Below, in pieces: positions 16,668 through 25,143 of a stretch of DNA of 64,000 nt (positions within the stretch are counted from its first letter, which is position 1; each line of letters opens with the position of its first letter). A program made the translations under genes and the position numbers. The notes under the pieces are model-generated. The model ran no database searches, had not been told where the DNA came from, and saw nothing but the letters and a program-made list of their open reading frames with translations. This stretch comes from Pelomonas sp. Root1237 (lineage in GTDB: Bacteria; Pseudomonadota; Gammaproteobacteria; Burkholderiales; Burkholderiaceae_C), in NCBI RefSeq assembly GCF_001425055.1, contig NZ_LMDK01000021.1, positions 186,001 through 250,000 of the forward strand, given 5' to 3'.

Positions 16668-18908
16668 ATGCCCGACTCTGCTGACCTTTCTTTCCCAACC
16701 CCGCTGACCCCGCCGCCGGCCCCGCGCCGGGTCTCGGCCTATGCGTGGCCCATGGCCCTGGCTCTCGCCGCCTGCGGTGGTGGCGGCGGCTCCGCGCCCA
16801 GCGAAGCGCCCGGCCCGCCGCCGCCAGCGGCCACGCCCAGCCCGCTGCCCATGCCGGTCCCGGTCCCGGTGCCAACGCCCAGCCCCTCGCCAACGCCCAG
16901 CCCCTCGCCAACGCCCAGCCCGTCGCCAAGTCCTGCACCGGCGCCCAGCCCCGCGCCCAGCCCCGCGCCCAGCCCGAGCCCGAGCCCGTCGCCCGCTCCT
17001 TCGCCGACGCCGACACCGCCGCCCCCCCCGCCGCCTCCTCCGCCTCCTCCGCCACCACCACCGGTGTCCGGCATCGTCGCGGCGGGGCTGGCGCTGAACA
17101 GCGCCACGGTGCGCGTGCTGGACGCGACCGGCAAGGCCATCGCCACCGGCAAACCCGTCACCGCCGCGACCGGTGCCTACGGCCCGATTGCACTGAGTGG
17201 CGACGGCCCCTTCCGCGTCGAGGCCTGTGGCAGCGTCGCCGACAAGCCAATCTGCCTTTGGGGTGTCACCAGCAGTGGCGGCACGCTGCATCTGACGCCA
17301 CTGACCAGTGCCATCACCGTGCTGGCCAGTGACCAGGCTCCCGAGACGCTGATGACCGGCGCCGTGCAGGGCCTGGGCGACACCGCCCTGGCCGGCGCCC
17401 AGACCCGCCTGCGCGCAGCGCTCGCGCCAGCCCTGGCCGACGCAGGCCTGGCAAGCGACTTCGATCTGCTGGCTGGCGCGCTGACGGCCGGTTCGCACAC
17501 CGGCTACGACCGCATGCTGGACACCGTCGCCGTCGGCCTGGGTGCCGACAGCAAGGCCTTCGTGACGCTGACGTCCCGCCTTGGGGCAGGCACCGCCTAT
17601 CTGGAGACCAACACGACCCAGGGCAGCCTGGGCTTCGACGCCGCAGCGGCGGGGGTGGACCTCACAGGCCTGGATGCGCTGTTCACCAAGCTGATCACGG
17701 CCACGGCCAACATCAACAACTGCCAGAGCAAGTTGATCGGCCTGGAGTCCATCTTCGACGCGAATGCGCGTGCCAGCGTCGATGCGATCTCGGCCCCGTT
17801 CACTGGGGCCAAGGACGCGGCGCAGCTGGTCTGCCTGCGCATGAACGGCATCCTGGGCGAGGGCGAGGTCATGTTCGGCGGGAAGCTGCTGCGCTCCACG
17901 CTCGGCCGCTGCGACTTCGGTGTCGGTGACCCGCTGTGCCGCGTCGGCTTCGTCTATCAGAACGCCGCGGGCTTCCAGCGGCGCTTGGGGCTGGAGCAGG
18001 CCGCCGTGAAGCGCCCCTCCGGCTGGACCTTCCTTGGCAACCGCCTGGAGGTGCAGGCCACGGCCGCCGCCCGCCTGGTGCTGACGCGCCGCGTCGACAG
18101 CGCGGCACCGGACAGCTATGCGCGCTATCTGGATATCAGCATTCCCGCTATCAGCGCCAGCGGCGGGGGTGTGCTGCAGTGCGCCCGGGTCAGCCAGAAG
18201 GACGCGAGCGGTGCCGATGTGCCGCTGGCGCTGTTCAAGAAGGCCGGCGCTGGCGGCTATCTGAGCCTGTGGAGCGTCAGCAGCAGCGACGGCACACCCA
18301 GCCTCGATCCGCTCAGCGGAGCCACGCGCGGCAACAACATCGTCAGCCTGCCGGTGCCCGCGGGCGCTGCCGGCGACGCCGTGGCGCGCAATTTCGTACG
18401 CGCGGGCCGCAACCTGAAGATCGAGCTGTTCCAGGACGGCGCCTGCGGCACGCCGCTCGGCGGCCTGGATGGCGACAGCCTTGGCATTGAACTCGCCGGC
18501 CAGCTGCCCATCACGGCCGCCACCCAGAGCGGCCTGCCCTGGCCGGCGCTGGTGGCCAAGGCGGTCACCGACCTGACCGGGATGAAGGGCGCCGTCAACG
18601 CCAAGATCAGCTATGGCCCGACGTGGACCTTGCCGCGCGGCGACCTGCTGCCAGACCGCGCCCTGCTCTGCACCGACACGGCTTGCAACAGCAAACTGGC
18701 CGAAACGGAACTCGGCGTCGTCACCAAGGAAGGTTCCACCAAGGGCGCCTTCGCCACCGGCGCCTCGCTAAGCGCAACCGTGGGCAACACGGCCCTCAAT
18801 GTCAACAGCTACAAACTGCTGCGCATCATCGGCCGCATGCCTGACGGCCTGGTATTGCAGCTGGACAGCCAGTCCTGCTCGGCGCAGACCTCGGGGCTGC
18901 CCTGCTGA
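16668..18908 (+). CDS. Large proline-rich lipoprotein
   Basis: A 746-residue surface or periplasmic protein of unknown function. LALAAC near residue 36 is a likely lipobox, followed by a Gly-rich stretch and a long Pro/Ser/Thr/Ala linker (about 45-135) ending in an uninterrupted run of 16 or so Pro. The remaining 600 residues form a globular region with paired cysteines (EACGSVADKPICLWG, ARVSQKD…, CGTPL, CTDTACN, QSCSAQTSGLPC). The N-terminal 27 residues before the hydrophobic part are unusually long, so an internal ATG at 16752 may be the true start. A triple-arm repeat begins 3 bp after its stop. Confidence 0.75.
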   Translation: MPDSADLSFPTPLTPPPAPRRVSAYAWPMALALAACGGGGGSAPSEAPGPPPPAATPSPLPMPVPVPVPTPSPSPTPSPSPTPSPSPSPAPAPSPAPSPAPSPSPSPSPAPSPTPTPPPPPPPPPPPPPPPPVSGIVAAGLALNSATVRVLDATGKAIATGKPVTAATGAYGPIALSGDGPFRVEACGSVADKPICLWGVTSSGGTLHLTPLTSAITVLASDQAPETLMTGAVQGLGDTALAGAQTRLRAALAPALADAGLASDFDLLAGALTAGSHTGYDRMLDTVAVGLGADSKAFVTLTSRLGAGTAYLETNTTQGSLGFDAAAAGVDLTGLDALFTKLITATANINNCQSKLIGLESIFDANARASVDAISAPFTGAKDAAQLVCLRMNGILGEGEVMFGGKLLRSTLGRCDFGVGDPLCRVGFVYQNAAGFQRRLGLEQAAVKRPSGWTFLGNRLEVQATAAARLVLTRRVDSAAPDSYARYLDISIPAISASGGGVLQCARVSQKDASGADVPLALFKKAGAGGYLSLWSVSSSDGTPSLDPLSGATRGNNIVSLPVPAGAAGDAVARNFVRAGRNLKIELFQDGACGTPLGGLDGDSLGIELAGQLPITAATQSGLPWPALVAKAVTDLTGMKGAVNAKISYGPTWTLPRGDLLPDRALLCTDTACNSKLAETELGVVTKEGSTKGAFATGASLSATVGNTALNVNSYKLLRIIGRMPDGLVLQLDSQSCSAQTSGLPC

Positions 18909-18911
18909 GCC

Positions 18912-19177
18912 AGGGCCTGTTAACACTACGGCAACGGGTCGCGTTGTGGCCAGAAAGGGCGCGAGCAAGGCGCAAAGCGGAGTCGGGTTGGACACCCGGC
19001 GAGCATTTGCAACGCCGCGCGCGGCATTTCTGGCCACAACCCGAAGGGAAGGCCCGCCGCCAGGGGCCACTCGGCGTTGCGCCACTGGCCCGCACATGAG
19101 TGCGGGCGGCGTGCCGCGCCTTGATTGGCCCTGGCGGCGGGCCTTCGCGACCCATTGCCGTAGTGTTAACAGGCCCT
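18912..19177. repeat. Three-way-junction element E1
   Basis: Outer stem: 32 nt at 18912-18943 pairs with 19146-19177 with one mismatch. Arm A: 18944-18956 (TTGTGGCCAGAAA) pairs perfectly with 19027-19039. Linker: 19040-19047 (CCCGAAGG). Arm B: 18 nt at 19048-19065 pairs perfectly with 19129-19146. Arm A encloses a core beginning CAAGGCGCAAAG and ending GCAACGCC; arm B encloses the reverse complement of such a core. Total 266 bp. It begins 3 bp after the lipoprotein stop, between convergent genes. Same geometry as E2-E4. Confidence 0.9.
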
Positions 19178-19185
19178 AAAAGAAC

Positions 19186-19219
19186 GGGCGCGGCAGCCGG
19201 TGGACCGGCTGTCGCGCCC
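19186..19219 (-). terminator. Strong hairpin, possible terminator of the M28 gene
   Basis: A 16-bp stem (one G-T pair) with a 2-nt loop: GGGCGCGGCAGCCGGT and its complement. On the minus strand it is followed by GTTCTTTTAG, a short T-rich run, so it may terminate transcription coming from the M28 peptidase gene about 185 bp away. The 19220-19403 stretch between shows no further gene or clear signal. Confidence 0.5.
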
Positions 19220-19403
19220 GAGCCATCACCGCCTCATCGCCGCAGCTCGACAGTGGACGGCCAGGGGCGACACGGGCAAGGCGGTCATGCTCAATGCATC
19301 AGCCCTCGCGGTGGTGGCGGCTGAATATTCGTCCATCGCCACGCCCACCGCAGTAAGCAAGGGTTGCCTTTGGCGACCGGGCGTCAGCGTTCTTCAGCGC
19401 TAT

Positions 19404-20813
19404 TCAGCGCCGTGGCAGCGGGTAGCTCGCCAGGCTGGCATAACCTTTCTTCGAGACTGACTGCACGCCGAAGACGACGTTGTCCTTGGACACCGGCAGC
19501 GTCGAGCGCGTGGCCCGGCCCACGTCCTTGAACTGCTGCCAGGCGGCCGAGTCGGTGTCGCGCCAGACGACGCGGTAGCCGGCCACCTCGGGGTCGTCGC
19601 TGGCCTGCCACTCCAGCGTCGAGTCGTTGGTCAGCTCGCGCGCATCCAGCTTCACGCCCTTGGGCGGCGCCGGCGCCCAGGCCAGCGTGGCCAGGCCGGC
19701 GAGGTTGGCGCGCGCCACATCGGCCACGTAGGCGAAGTCAACGAACTCGGGCAGGTCACCGAACACGACACCGTTTTCGGTCCTGGGGTTCTGGTGCTGG
19801 TGGGCGAAGTTCTCAAAGGGTTCGGAGAAGCGCACCGCCGCATAGCCACGCTCCAGGAAGGGGATGTGGTCACCGCCGCGCAGATAGCGGTCGCGGCGTT
19901 GGATGAGCTGGACCGTGAAGCCAGGCATGGCAGCCTCGGCGGCCGCCTTGAGGTGGCGGCCGAGCTGGTGGGTCGGCAGGTCCTCGTTGCCACCGGCCTG
20001 CAGCAACGGCAGCAGCTCGGCCTGCATGGCAGCGACGGACCTGACGTCGGCGTCGCTGGCAGGGCGGTTGGCGTTGGCGGCGGTCAGCAGGCGCACCAGC
20101 GGGTCGAGGCCGTCGGCAAACAGGCGCAGGCGTTTGGGGTCGGCCTGGCCCGCGTCGCCGCGCGAGCTGCCGACGATGTCGTTGGTGATCATGGCCTCGA
20201 CATTGGTGCCCGCAGCACGTGCCTCGCGTGCCCATTGCGCGGCGCCCAGCAGCCCCTGCTCCTCACCCGGCACTGCCATGAAGACGAGGGTCGCGTCGAA
20301 CTGACGCCCGGCCATCACGCAGGCGAGCTCCATGACCGCAGCCGTGCCGGAGGCGTCGTCGTTGGCGCCGGGCGCCTCGCCCAGGGAATCCATGACGTCG
20401 CTGTTGCGCGAGTCGTAGTGGCCGCTGACGACGAGGACGCGGCTCTTCGACGCACCGCGGCCCGGCAGCGTGGCGACGACATTCACCAGCTCGGTCGCCT
20501 GCGGCACGCGGTTGCCGGCCGGCTCGATGAAGCTCTGCTCCTCCACCTGCAGCCGCCCGCCGGCGAGCCTGGAGCAGTTGGACAGCTCCGCCGTGATCCA
20601 GCGGCGCGCGGCACCGATGCCGCGGGTGTCGGAGGCGATGTCGGACAGCGTATGGCGCGTGCCAAAGGCCACCAGCCGGCGGATGCGCGACTCGATGCGG
20701 GCCGGGCTGACTTCGGCCAGCATGGCCTTCAGCTCGTCGGCCGGCGCAGACTGGGCCTGGGCCGTGGCGGCGAGCAGGGGGAAGAGAATGAGGGCGGTCA
20801 ATCGGGCTTGCAT
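19404..20813 (-). CDS. M28-family metallopeptidase, exported
   Basis: A 469-residue protein with a signal peptide ending near ATAQA. The M28 aminopeptidase domain shows the di-zinc ligands in order: SGHYDSRNSD (His/Asp), GANDDASGTAAV (bridging Asp), PGEEQGLLGA (catalytic Glu and ligand Glu), the Asp region after NDIVG, and GGDHIPFLERGYAA (final His). A C-terminal fibronectin-III-like region (about 380-465, with LEWQASDDPEVAGYRVVWRD) may hold substrate or surface. It should cleave N-terminal residues from peptides outside the cytoplasm. No Shine-Dalgarno is evident before ATG 20813. Element E2 lies in its upstream region. Confidence 0.9.
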   Translation of the reverse strand: MQARLTALILFPLLAATAQAQSAPADELKAMLAEVSPARIESRIRRLVAFGTRHTLSDIASDTRGIGAARRWITAELSNCSRLAGGRLQVEEQSFIEPAGNRVPQATELVNVVATLPGRGASKSRVLVVSGHYDSRNSDVMDSLGEAPGANDDASGTAAVMELACVMAGRQFDATLVFMAVPGEEQGLLGAAQWAREARAAGTNVEAMITNDIVGSSRGDAGQADPKRLRLFADGLDPLVRLLTAANANRPASDADVRSVAAMQAELLPLLQAGGNEDLPTHQLGRHLKAAAEAAMPGFTVQLIQRRDRYLRGGDHIPFLERGYAAVRFSEPFENFAHQHQNPRTENGVVFGDLPEFVDFAYVADVARANLAGLATLAWAPAPPKGVKLDARELTNDSTLEWQASDDPEVAGYRVVWRDTDSAAWQQFKDVGRATRSTLPVSKDNVVFGVQSVSKKGYASLASYPLPRR

Positions 20814-20862
20814 GCAAACGATTCTGCCCTTGCCGGGTTGGCCGCGTTCTTCTACTCTGCCA

Positions 20863-21128
20863 GGGGCCTGTGGACCCCTCTGGAATCGGATGCGTTGCCA
20901 CTCAAAAGCCCGCGAGCAAGGCGCGAAGTCGAAGCTGGGGTCGATCCCAGCGAGGCTTCGCAACGCCGCGCGCGGGCTTTTGAGTGACAACCCTTCGGGA
21001 GAGGGTCTGCGCGGGCGCATGGCGTTGTTGCGCGCCTGGCCTGGGCATGAGCCCAGGCGGCGTCGCACGCCTAGCCCTGCACCCGCGCAAACCCTCTCGC
21101 ACCGATTCCAGAGGGGTTCACAGGCCCC
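20863..21128. repeat. Three-way-junction element E2
   Basis: Outer stem: 20863-20894 pairs with 21098-21128 (one mismatch, one bulged base). Arm A: 20 nt at 20895-20914 pairs with 20971-20990 (one mismatch). Linker: 20991-20998 (CCCTTCGG). Arm B: 21 nt at 20999-21019 pairs with 21078-21098 (two mismatches). Total 266 bp. It fills most of the gap between the divergent M28 and EF-G genes and ends 17 bp before the EF-G start. Both arms nearly match E3, but the outer stem does not. Confidence 0.92.
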
Positions 21129-21145
21129 ACACCGAGGAGATTCCG

Positions 21146-23203
21146 ATGAGCGAGACGAGCCTGGATTCGCGAGTGAGCACCATCCGAACGGTCGCGCTGG
21201 TGGGGCCGGCGGCGGCCGGCAAGACGCTGTTGCTGGACGCATTGCTGGCCCATGCCGGCGCCATCCCGCAGGCCGGCAGCATCGAGCGCGGCAGCACGGT
21301 GAGCGACCATGACCCGTTGGAGCGGCGCCTGGGCCATTCGCTGCAATCCAGCCTCGCCCACTTCACCCATGGCGGCATCCGCGTGCACGCCATCGACACG
21401 CCCGGTGCACCGGATTTCGTCGGCCAGGCCCTGCCGGCGCTGGAGGCGGCGGACACCGCCATCGTCGTCATCAACGCCCAGAACGGCATCGAGCTGATGG
21501 CCCAGCGCTTGCTGGCCGCCGCCGCCGAGCGCGGGCTGACACGCCTCATCGTCGTCAACAAGATCGACTGTCCCGACACCGACCTGCCCGGGCTGCTCGC
21601 CCAGATCCGCGAGGTGTTTGGCAAGGAGTGCCTGCCACTGAACTTGCCGGCCAGCGGCGCCAAGCGCGTCGCCGACTGTTTCTTCGCGGCGTCCGGGGAC
21701 GCCGATTTTTCGTCCGTGGCCGAAGCGCACCGGGCCCTGGTCGAGCAGGTCGTCGAGGTCGATGCGGCATTCGTGGACCGCTACCTGACCGACGGCGACG
21801 TCGACCCGCGCGAGCTGCATGCGCCGCTGGAGCAGGCGTTGCGCGAAGGGCATCTGATCCCGGTCTGCTTCTGCTCAGCCAAGACCGGCGCCGGCATTGG
21901 CGAACTGCTGTCGGCGATCGAAGCCTTGATGCCGAACCCGGCCGAGGGCAACCCGCCCCCTTTTCTGGAAGGCAAGGGCACGGAGCCCACGCCCTACCCC
22001 GCCCGGCCCGACCCAGCCGGCCATGTGCTGGCCCATATCTTCAAGATCGTCGCCGACCCCTACCTCGGCAAGATGGGCGTCATGCGCGTGCATCAGGGCC
22101 GCGTCGCCAAGGGCGGCCTGCTCTTCGTCGGCCATGCGCGCAAGCCCATCCGCGTCGCACACCTCTTCATGTTGCAGGGCGCCAAGCATGTCGACATTGA
22201 CGAGGCTTTGCCGGGTGACCTCTGCGCCATTGCCAAGGTGGAAGACCTCGCCTTTGACGCCGTGCTGCATGACGCGCAAGAGGACGAGCACATCTACCTG
22301 AAGCCGCTGGATTTCCCCACCCCGGTGCACGGCCTGGCCATCAGCCCCGCGCGCCGCGGCGATGAGCAGAAGCTCTGGGAGGTGCTGGCCCGGCTGGTGG
22401 AGGAAGACCCCTGCCTGCGCATCGAACAGGCCGGTGAAACGCACCAGACGCTGGTCTACGGCCTGGGTGAACTGCATCTGCGCCTTCTGCTGGAGCGACT
22501 GCGCGAGCTCTACAAGAGCGAAGTCCTCACCGAGCCGCCGCGCATCGCCTACCGCGAGACGATCTCGGCGCCGGCCGAAGGCCACTACCGCCACAAGAAG
22601 CAGAGCGGCGGCGCGGGCCAGTTCGGCGAGGTCTATCTGCGCGTCGAGCCGCTGGAGCGCGGCGCCGGCTTCGAGTTCGTCGACGCGGTGAAGGGTGGCA
22701 CCATTCCGGGCCAGTTCATGCCGGCCGTCGAGAAAGGCGTGCGCTCGGCGTTGGCCAGCGGCGTCATTGCCGGCTATCCGCTGGTGGACCTGCGCGTGGT
22801 CGTCTATGACGGCAAGCACCATTCCGTGGACAGCAAGGAAATCGCCTTCGTCACCGCCGGCCGCCGCGCGCTGATCGAGGCCGTGCGCGAGGCCCGGCCG
22901 CTGATCCTGGAACCCATCGTGCAGGTCGAGATCACGGCGCCCGAGCACGGCATCGGCGACATCACCGGCGACCTCGCATCACGCCGCGGTCAGGTCAACG
23001 GCACGCGCTCCGCCGTGCCGGGCAGCCTCATCGTGCAGGGCCTGGCACCGCTGGCCGAACTGGCCAGCTACCAGACGCGGCTGAACGCGATGACGGCAGG
23101 CGAAGGGCGCTACACGCTGCTGCTGTCGCACTACGAGCCGGTGCCGCCGAACACGCAGGCCGCCCTCGTCGGCGCTTACAAGGCGCACGACGAAGGGGAC
23201 TGA
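21146..23203 (+). CDS. Elongation factor G paralogue (EF-G2-like)
   Basis: A 685-residue translational GTPase. GPAAAGKT (20-27), IDTPG (83-87) and NKID (138-141) form the GTP site; P-loop and switch I (GSTVSDHDPLERR) depart from canonical EF-G and resemble the EF-G-2 class. Domains II to V follow, with YRHKKQSGGAGQFGEVYLR and PEHGIGDITGDLASRRGQV of domains IV-V. Its role may differ from the main EF-G; such paralogues can lack translocase activity, and the usual str operon genes are absent here. GAGGAG lies 7 bp before ATG 21146. The E2 element ends just upstream, in what would be the leader. Confidence 0.9.
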   Translation: MSETSLDSRVSTIRTVALVGPAAAGKTLLLDALLAHAGAIPQAGSIERGSTVSDHDPLERRLGHSLQSSLAHFTHGGIRVHAIDTPGAPDFVGQALPALEAADTAIVVINAQNGIELMAQRLLAAAAERGLTRLIVVNKIDCPDTDLPGLLAQIREVFGKECLPLNLPASGAKRVADCFFAASGDADFSSVAEAHRALVEQVVEVDAAFVDRYLTDGDVDPRELHAPLEQALREGHLIPVCFCSAKTGAGIGELLSAIEALMPNPAEGNPPPFLEGKGTEPTPYPARPDPAGHVLAHIFKIVADPYLGKMGVMRVHQGRVAKGGLLFVGHARKPIRVAHLFMLQGAKHVDIDEALPGDLCAIAKVEDLAFDAVLHDAQEDEHIYLKPLDFPTPVHGLAISPARRGDEQKLWEVLARLVEEDPCLRIEQAGETHQTLVYGLGELHLRLLLERLRELYKSEVLTEPPRIAYRETISAPAEGHYRHKKQSGGAGQFGEVYLRVEPLERGAGFEFVDAVKGGTIPGQFMPAVEKGVRSALASGVIAGYPLVDLRVVVYDGKHHSVDSKEIAFVTAGRRALIEAVREARPLILEPIVQVEITAPEHGIGDITGDLASRRGQVNGTRSAVPGSLIVQGLAPLAELASYQTRLNAMTAGEGRYTLLLSHYEPVPPNTQAALVGAYKAHDEGD

Positions 23204-23206
23204 GCT

Positions 23207-23635
23207 TCAGTGCTTGGCCTTGGCGGTGGTCTTCCTGGCCGGCTTGGCCTTGGCGTCCACCTCGGTCTCCGTGTGCATGACACACAACCATTCGCCATCC
23301 TTGCGCAGCCAGACGGACGAGTCGGCCATCTCCTGCTCCTTCTCCTCCGACTTGCCGCGAGGCGCGATGGCCTGCTTGACTCGATAGGTCAGCACGGCGG
23401 TGTCGTCGTTCGGGTGCATGACCTGCATGTCGCTGAACTCGAACGATCTGATGACCATCGGGCCTTCTTCCGCCATGTGCTTGTACTGCTTGCGATCGAA
23501 CTGCATGGCGCCGTGTGAACTCACCATCAGCGCCGGTTCGTCCAGCAGCGCCACTGCGGTGTCGGTGTCTTCGTCCACCATCGACTGCCAGAACTTCTTC
23601 TCCAGCGCGATGAGGGTGCTGTCTGCGGTATGCAT
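23207..23635 (-). CDS. DUF4440/NTF2-like protein
   Basis: A 142-residue protein of the SnoaL/NTF2-like fold, DUF4440 type: an N-terminal helix (LIALEKKFWQSMVDEDTDTAVALLDEP), then strands with DDTAVLTYRVKQ and DSSVWLRKDGEWLCVMHTET. No catalytic residue set can be assigned. The last 18 residues are Lys/Ala-rich (DAKAKPARKTTAKAKH), an unusual basic tail. It converges on the EF-G gene with 3 bp between stops. AGGAG precedes the ATG at 23635. Confidence 0.8.
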   Translation of the reverse strand: MHTADSTLIALEKKFWQSMVDEDTDTAVALLDEPALMVSSHGAMQFDRKQYKHMAEEGPMVIRSFEFSDMQVMHPNDDTAVLTYRVKQAIAPRGKSEEKEQEMADSSVWLRKDGEWLCVMHTETEVDAKAKPARKTTAKAKH

Positions 23636-23783
23636 GCCAATCTCCTTTGACGGCCTAAAACCTCAATATGGGTGCAGCCTGGCGGGCATTCAGTAGGAGT
23701 TGCCGGCTCAGCCGGGTCGGAACCGTCCTACGACCCGGGATCGCGCAGAAGTGAAGGTGAAGATCCATTTATCATTGCGGCCC

Positions 23784-24347
23784 ATGCCCAGCGCCCCCCG
23801 CGACGTCGCGCAGATCCGATTGGACAACGCGATGCGGCTGTTCGAAGAGTTCGTCAGCGCCACCGTCAAGAATGCCGATGCCGCCACCCTGCGTGGCCTG
23901 GAAAGGCGTTTCGCCGAGAGGCTGCAGATCCAGCCCAGCTACTGGAGCCAGATCAAGGGCCGCTCGCGCCAGATCGGCGAGCGCCTGGCGCGGCAGTTCG
24001 AGCAGCTCTGTCACAAGGCGCCGGGTTGGATGGACATCGAGCACGGTGCAATGGCCACTGCCGAGGCACCGGCCATGCCCGCTGCAGCAGCGCCTGCGGC
24101 AAGCGACTCGCCCAGCATGCCCCGAGATGACGACGAGCGCTTCATCATCGGCCTGGTGCTGACCTACTACCGCCGCCACCCGCAGCGCGCCCGCACGCGG
24201 CTGCTGGATCTGCTCGGCGAGGTGCTGACGTCGACCACACCGGCACCCGTGCCGGTGAAGGCGGCCGCGCCCAGTCCGCAGGCCGAGCTCGACGAGTGGC
24301 GCAAGCTGCAGGCGCGCGTCGCGCCGCTGAAGGCCAAGAAGCGCTGA
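23784..24347 (+). CDS. Small helix-turn-helix DNA-binding protein
   Basis: A 187-residue protein. Residues 25-80 resemble a Cro/CI-type helix-turn-helix: LQIQPSYWSQIKGRSRQIGERLARQFEQ followed by KAPGWMD. A low-complexity Ala/Pro linker and a helical C-terminal region follow (DDDERFIIGLVLTYYRRHPQRAR, then a basic end). It is probably a regulator; targets are unknown. A TTATCAT hexamer-like -10 lies directly before the ATG at 23784 with no ribosome site, so it may be leaderless, or translation may begin at the in-frame GTG at 23751. Confidence 0.65.
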   Translation: MPSAPRDVAQIRLDNAMRLFEEFVSATVKNADAATLRGLERRFAERLQIQPSYWSQIKGRSRQIGERLARQFEQLCHKAPGWMDIEHGAMATAEAPAMPAAAAPAASDSPSMPRDDDERFIIGLVLTYYRRHPQRARTRLLDLLGEVLTSTTPAPVPVKAAAPSPQAELDEWRKLQARVAPLKAKKR

Positions 24348-24413
24348 TCCTTCCGCGCATCCATCACTGGACGGCCGGTACTACTCACGTTAGGGGTGTT
24401 GGATAAAAACCGC

Positions 24414-24449
24414 TTGCGCAAGAGCAACGTTTGTTTATCATTTGCGCAA
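24414..24449. promoter_or_regulatory. TTGCGCAA palindrome pair with embedded promoter
   Basis: Perfect palindrome TTGCGCAA occurs at 24414-24421 and 24442-24449. Between them, TTGCGC and TATCAT are 16 bp apart, giving a plausible -35/-10 pair with one palindrome on each hexamer. This is a typical repressor operator layout. Candidates for the repressor are the HTH protein just upstream; its own start region has a related TTTATCATTGCG. Confidence 0.5.
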
Positions 24450-24632
24450 GTTGTGGCGTGTTGCAGTTCTCCCGTCACAGCGAGGTCGCACACCCAAGCC
24501 CTCTGACCGCCCGGCCCGCTTGCCTCGAGCGCAAGCCCCGGGCCCCAACTCATCCATGCAAACGCAGGCGCCACCCCGGGCCGAGCCGCCGCATTGCCCG
24601 CCGCCCACGTGCGGCCCCAACCGGAGCACGCC

Positions 24633-24824
24633 ATGTCCCAATTCACCTCCCCGCGTCCCCTGCAGATCAAAGCGCTCAAACCGCGCAATCCGCTGGTGGC
24701 ACCGGCCATGCAACGCCAGGCCGGCGCCCACCGAAGCGCGCACGACGCCCATGCCCAGCGCCAGCAAGCCCGCCTCGAATTGCGACGCCTGCTGCGCGAC
24801 CGCTTCCCCGACGACAGCCCCTGA
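24633..24824 (+). CDS. Small conserved basic protein
   Basis: A 63-residue protein with LKPRNPLVAPAMQRQAGAHR near residue 15, a pattern I recognise from short uncharacterised Burkholderiales proteins, then a basic helical end rich in Arg and Gln. GGAG lies 8 bp before ATG 24633. If transcribed from the promoter at 24414-24441, it would have a leader of about 180 nt, in which no structure or gene is evident. Function unknown. Confidence 0.68.
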   Translation: MSQFTSPRPLQIKALKPRNPLVAPAMQRQAGAHRSAHDAHAQRQQARLELRRLLRDRFPDDSP

Positions 24825-24899
24825 CCACAGCGCGCCGCCTGCCCCTCAGCCATGACCGATCCATGTCATGAGGGCCGGCCCGGCGCCAAGGAGACCCTC

Positions 24900-25136
24900 A
24901 TGAGATTGATCGAGTTGAGCGGCCCCGATGCCGCCGAAACCCACGCCGCCTGGGCCCGCCGCTGGACCCGCGTCAAGCGCGCGGCCCGTGCCATCCGGTT
25001 GGTGTTCTCGCCGGCCTACCGCCGGCGCCGTGCCCGCAACCATCTGGAGTTCTACGCCGAAGCCGGCGCGCCTGAAGGCGCGCTCTACGTCGATGGCCAG
25101 CTGACCGCCCGGCTGGAAGGCGTGCGCAGGCTGTAG
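24900..25136 (+). CDS. Small basic protein of unknown function
   Basis: A 78-residue protein starting MRLIELSGPDAAETHAAWAR, with an Arg-rich middle (RRRRARNHLEFYAEAG) and a C-terminus like VDGQLTARLEGVRRL. AAGGAG lies 6 bp before ATG 24900, a strong ribosome site. It follows the KPRNPLV-type small gene by 75 bp and may be in the same unit. No function can be assigned. Confidence 0.65.
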   Translation: MRLIELSGPDAAETHAAWARRWTRVKRAARAIRLVFSPAYRRRRARNHLEFYAEAGAPEGALYVDGQLTARLEGVRRL

Positions 25137-25143
25137 GAAAGTC

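Noticed and set aside
16860-16990. CRISPR-like spacing in the repeat-rich DNA
   Set aside because: It is in-frame coding low-complexity sequence with no spacer-repeat pattern.
16308-17498. A 396-codon minus-strand frame rich in Arg/Gly
   Set aside because: It is the complement of the proline-rich linker and the His-rich tail; composition explains it.
18950-19030. tRNA-like look of the arm A hairpins (cloverleaf-like short stems)
   Set aside because: No anticodon arm of correct size, no TTC loop and no CCA-type acceptor end could be drawn.
18912-19177. E elements as insertion sequences or ordinary MITEs
   Set aside because: Their terminal inverted repeats are not shared between copies and no target-site duplication could be seen flanking the outer stems.
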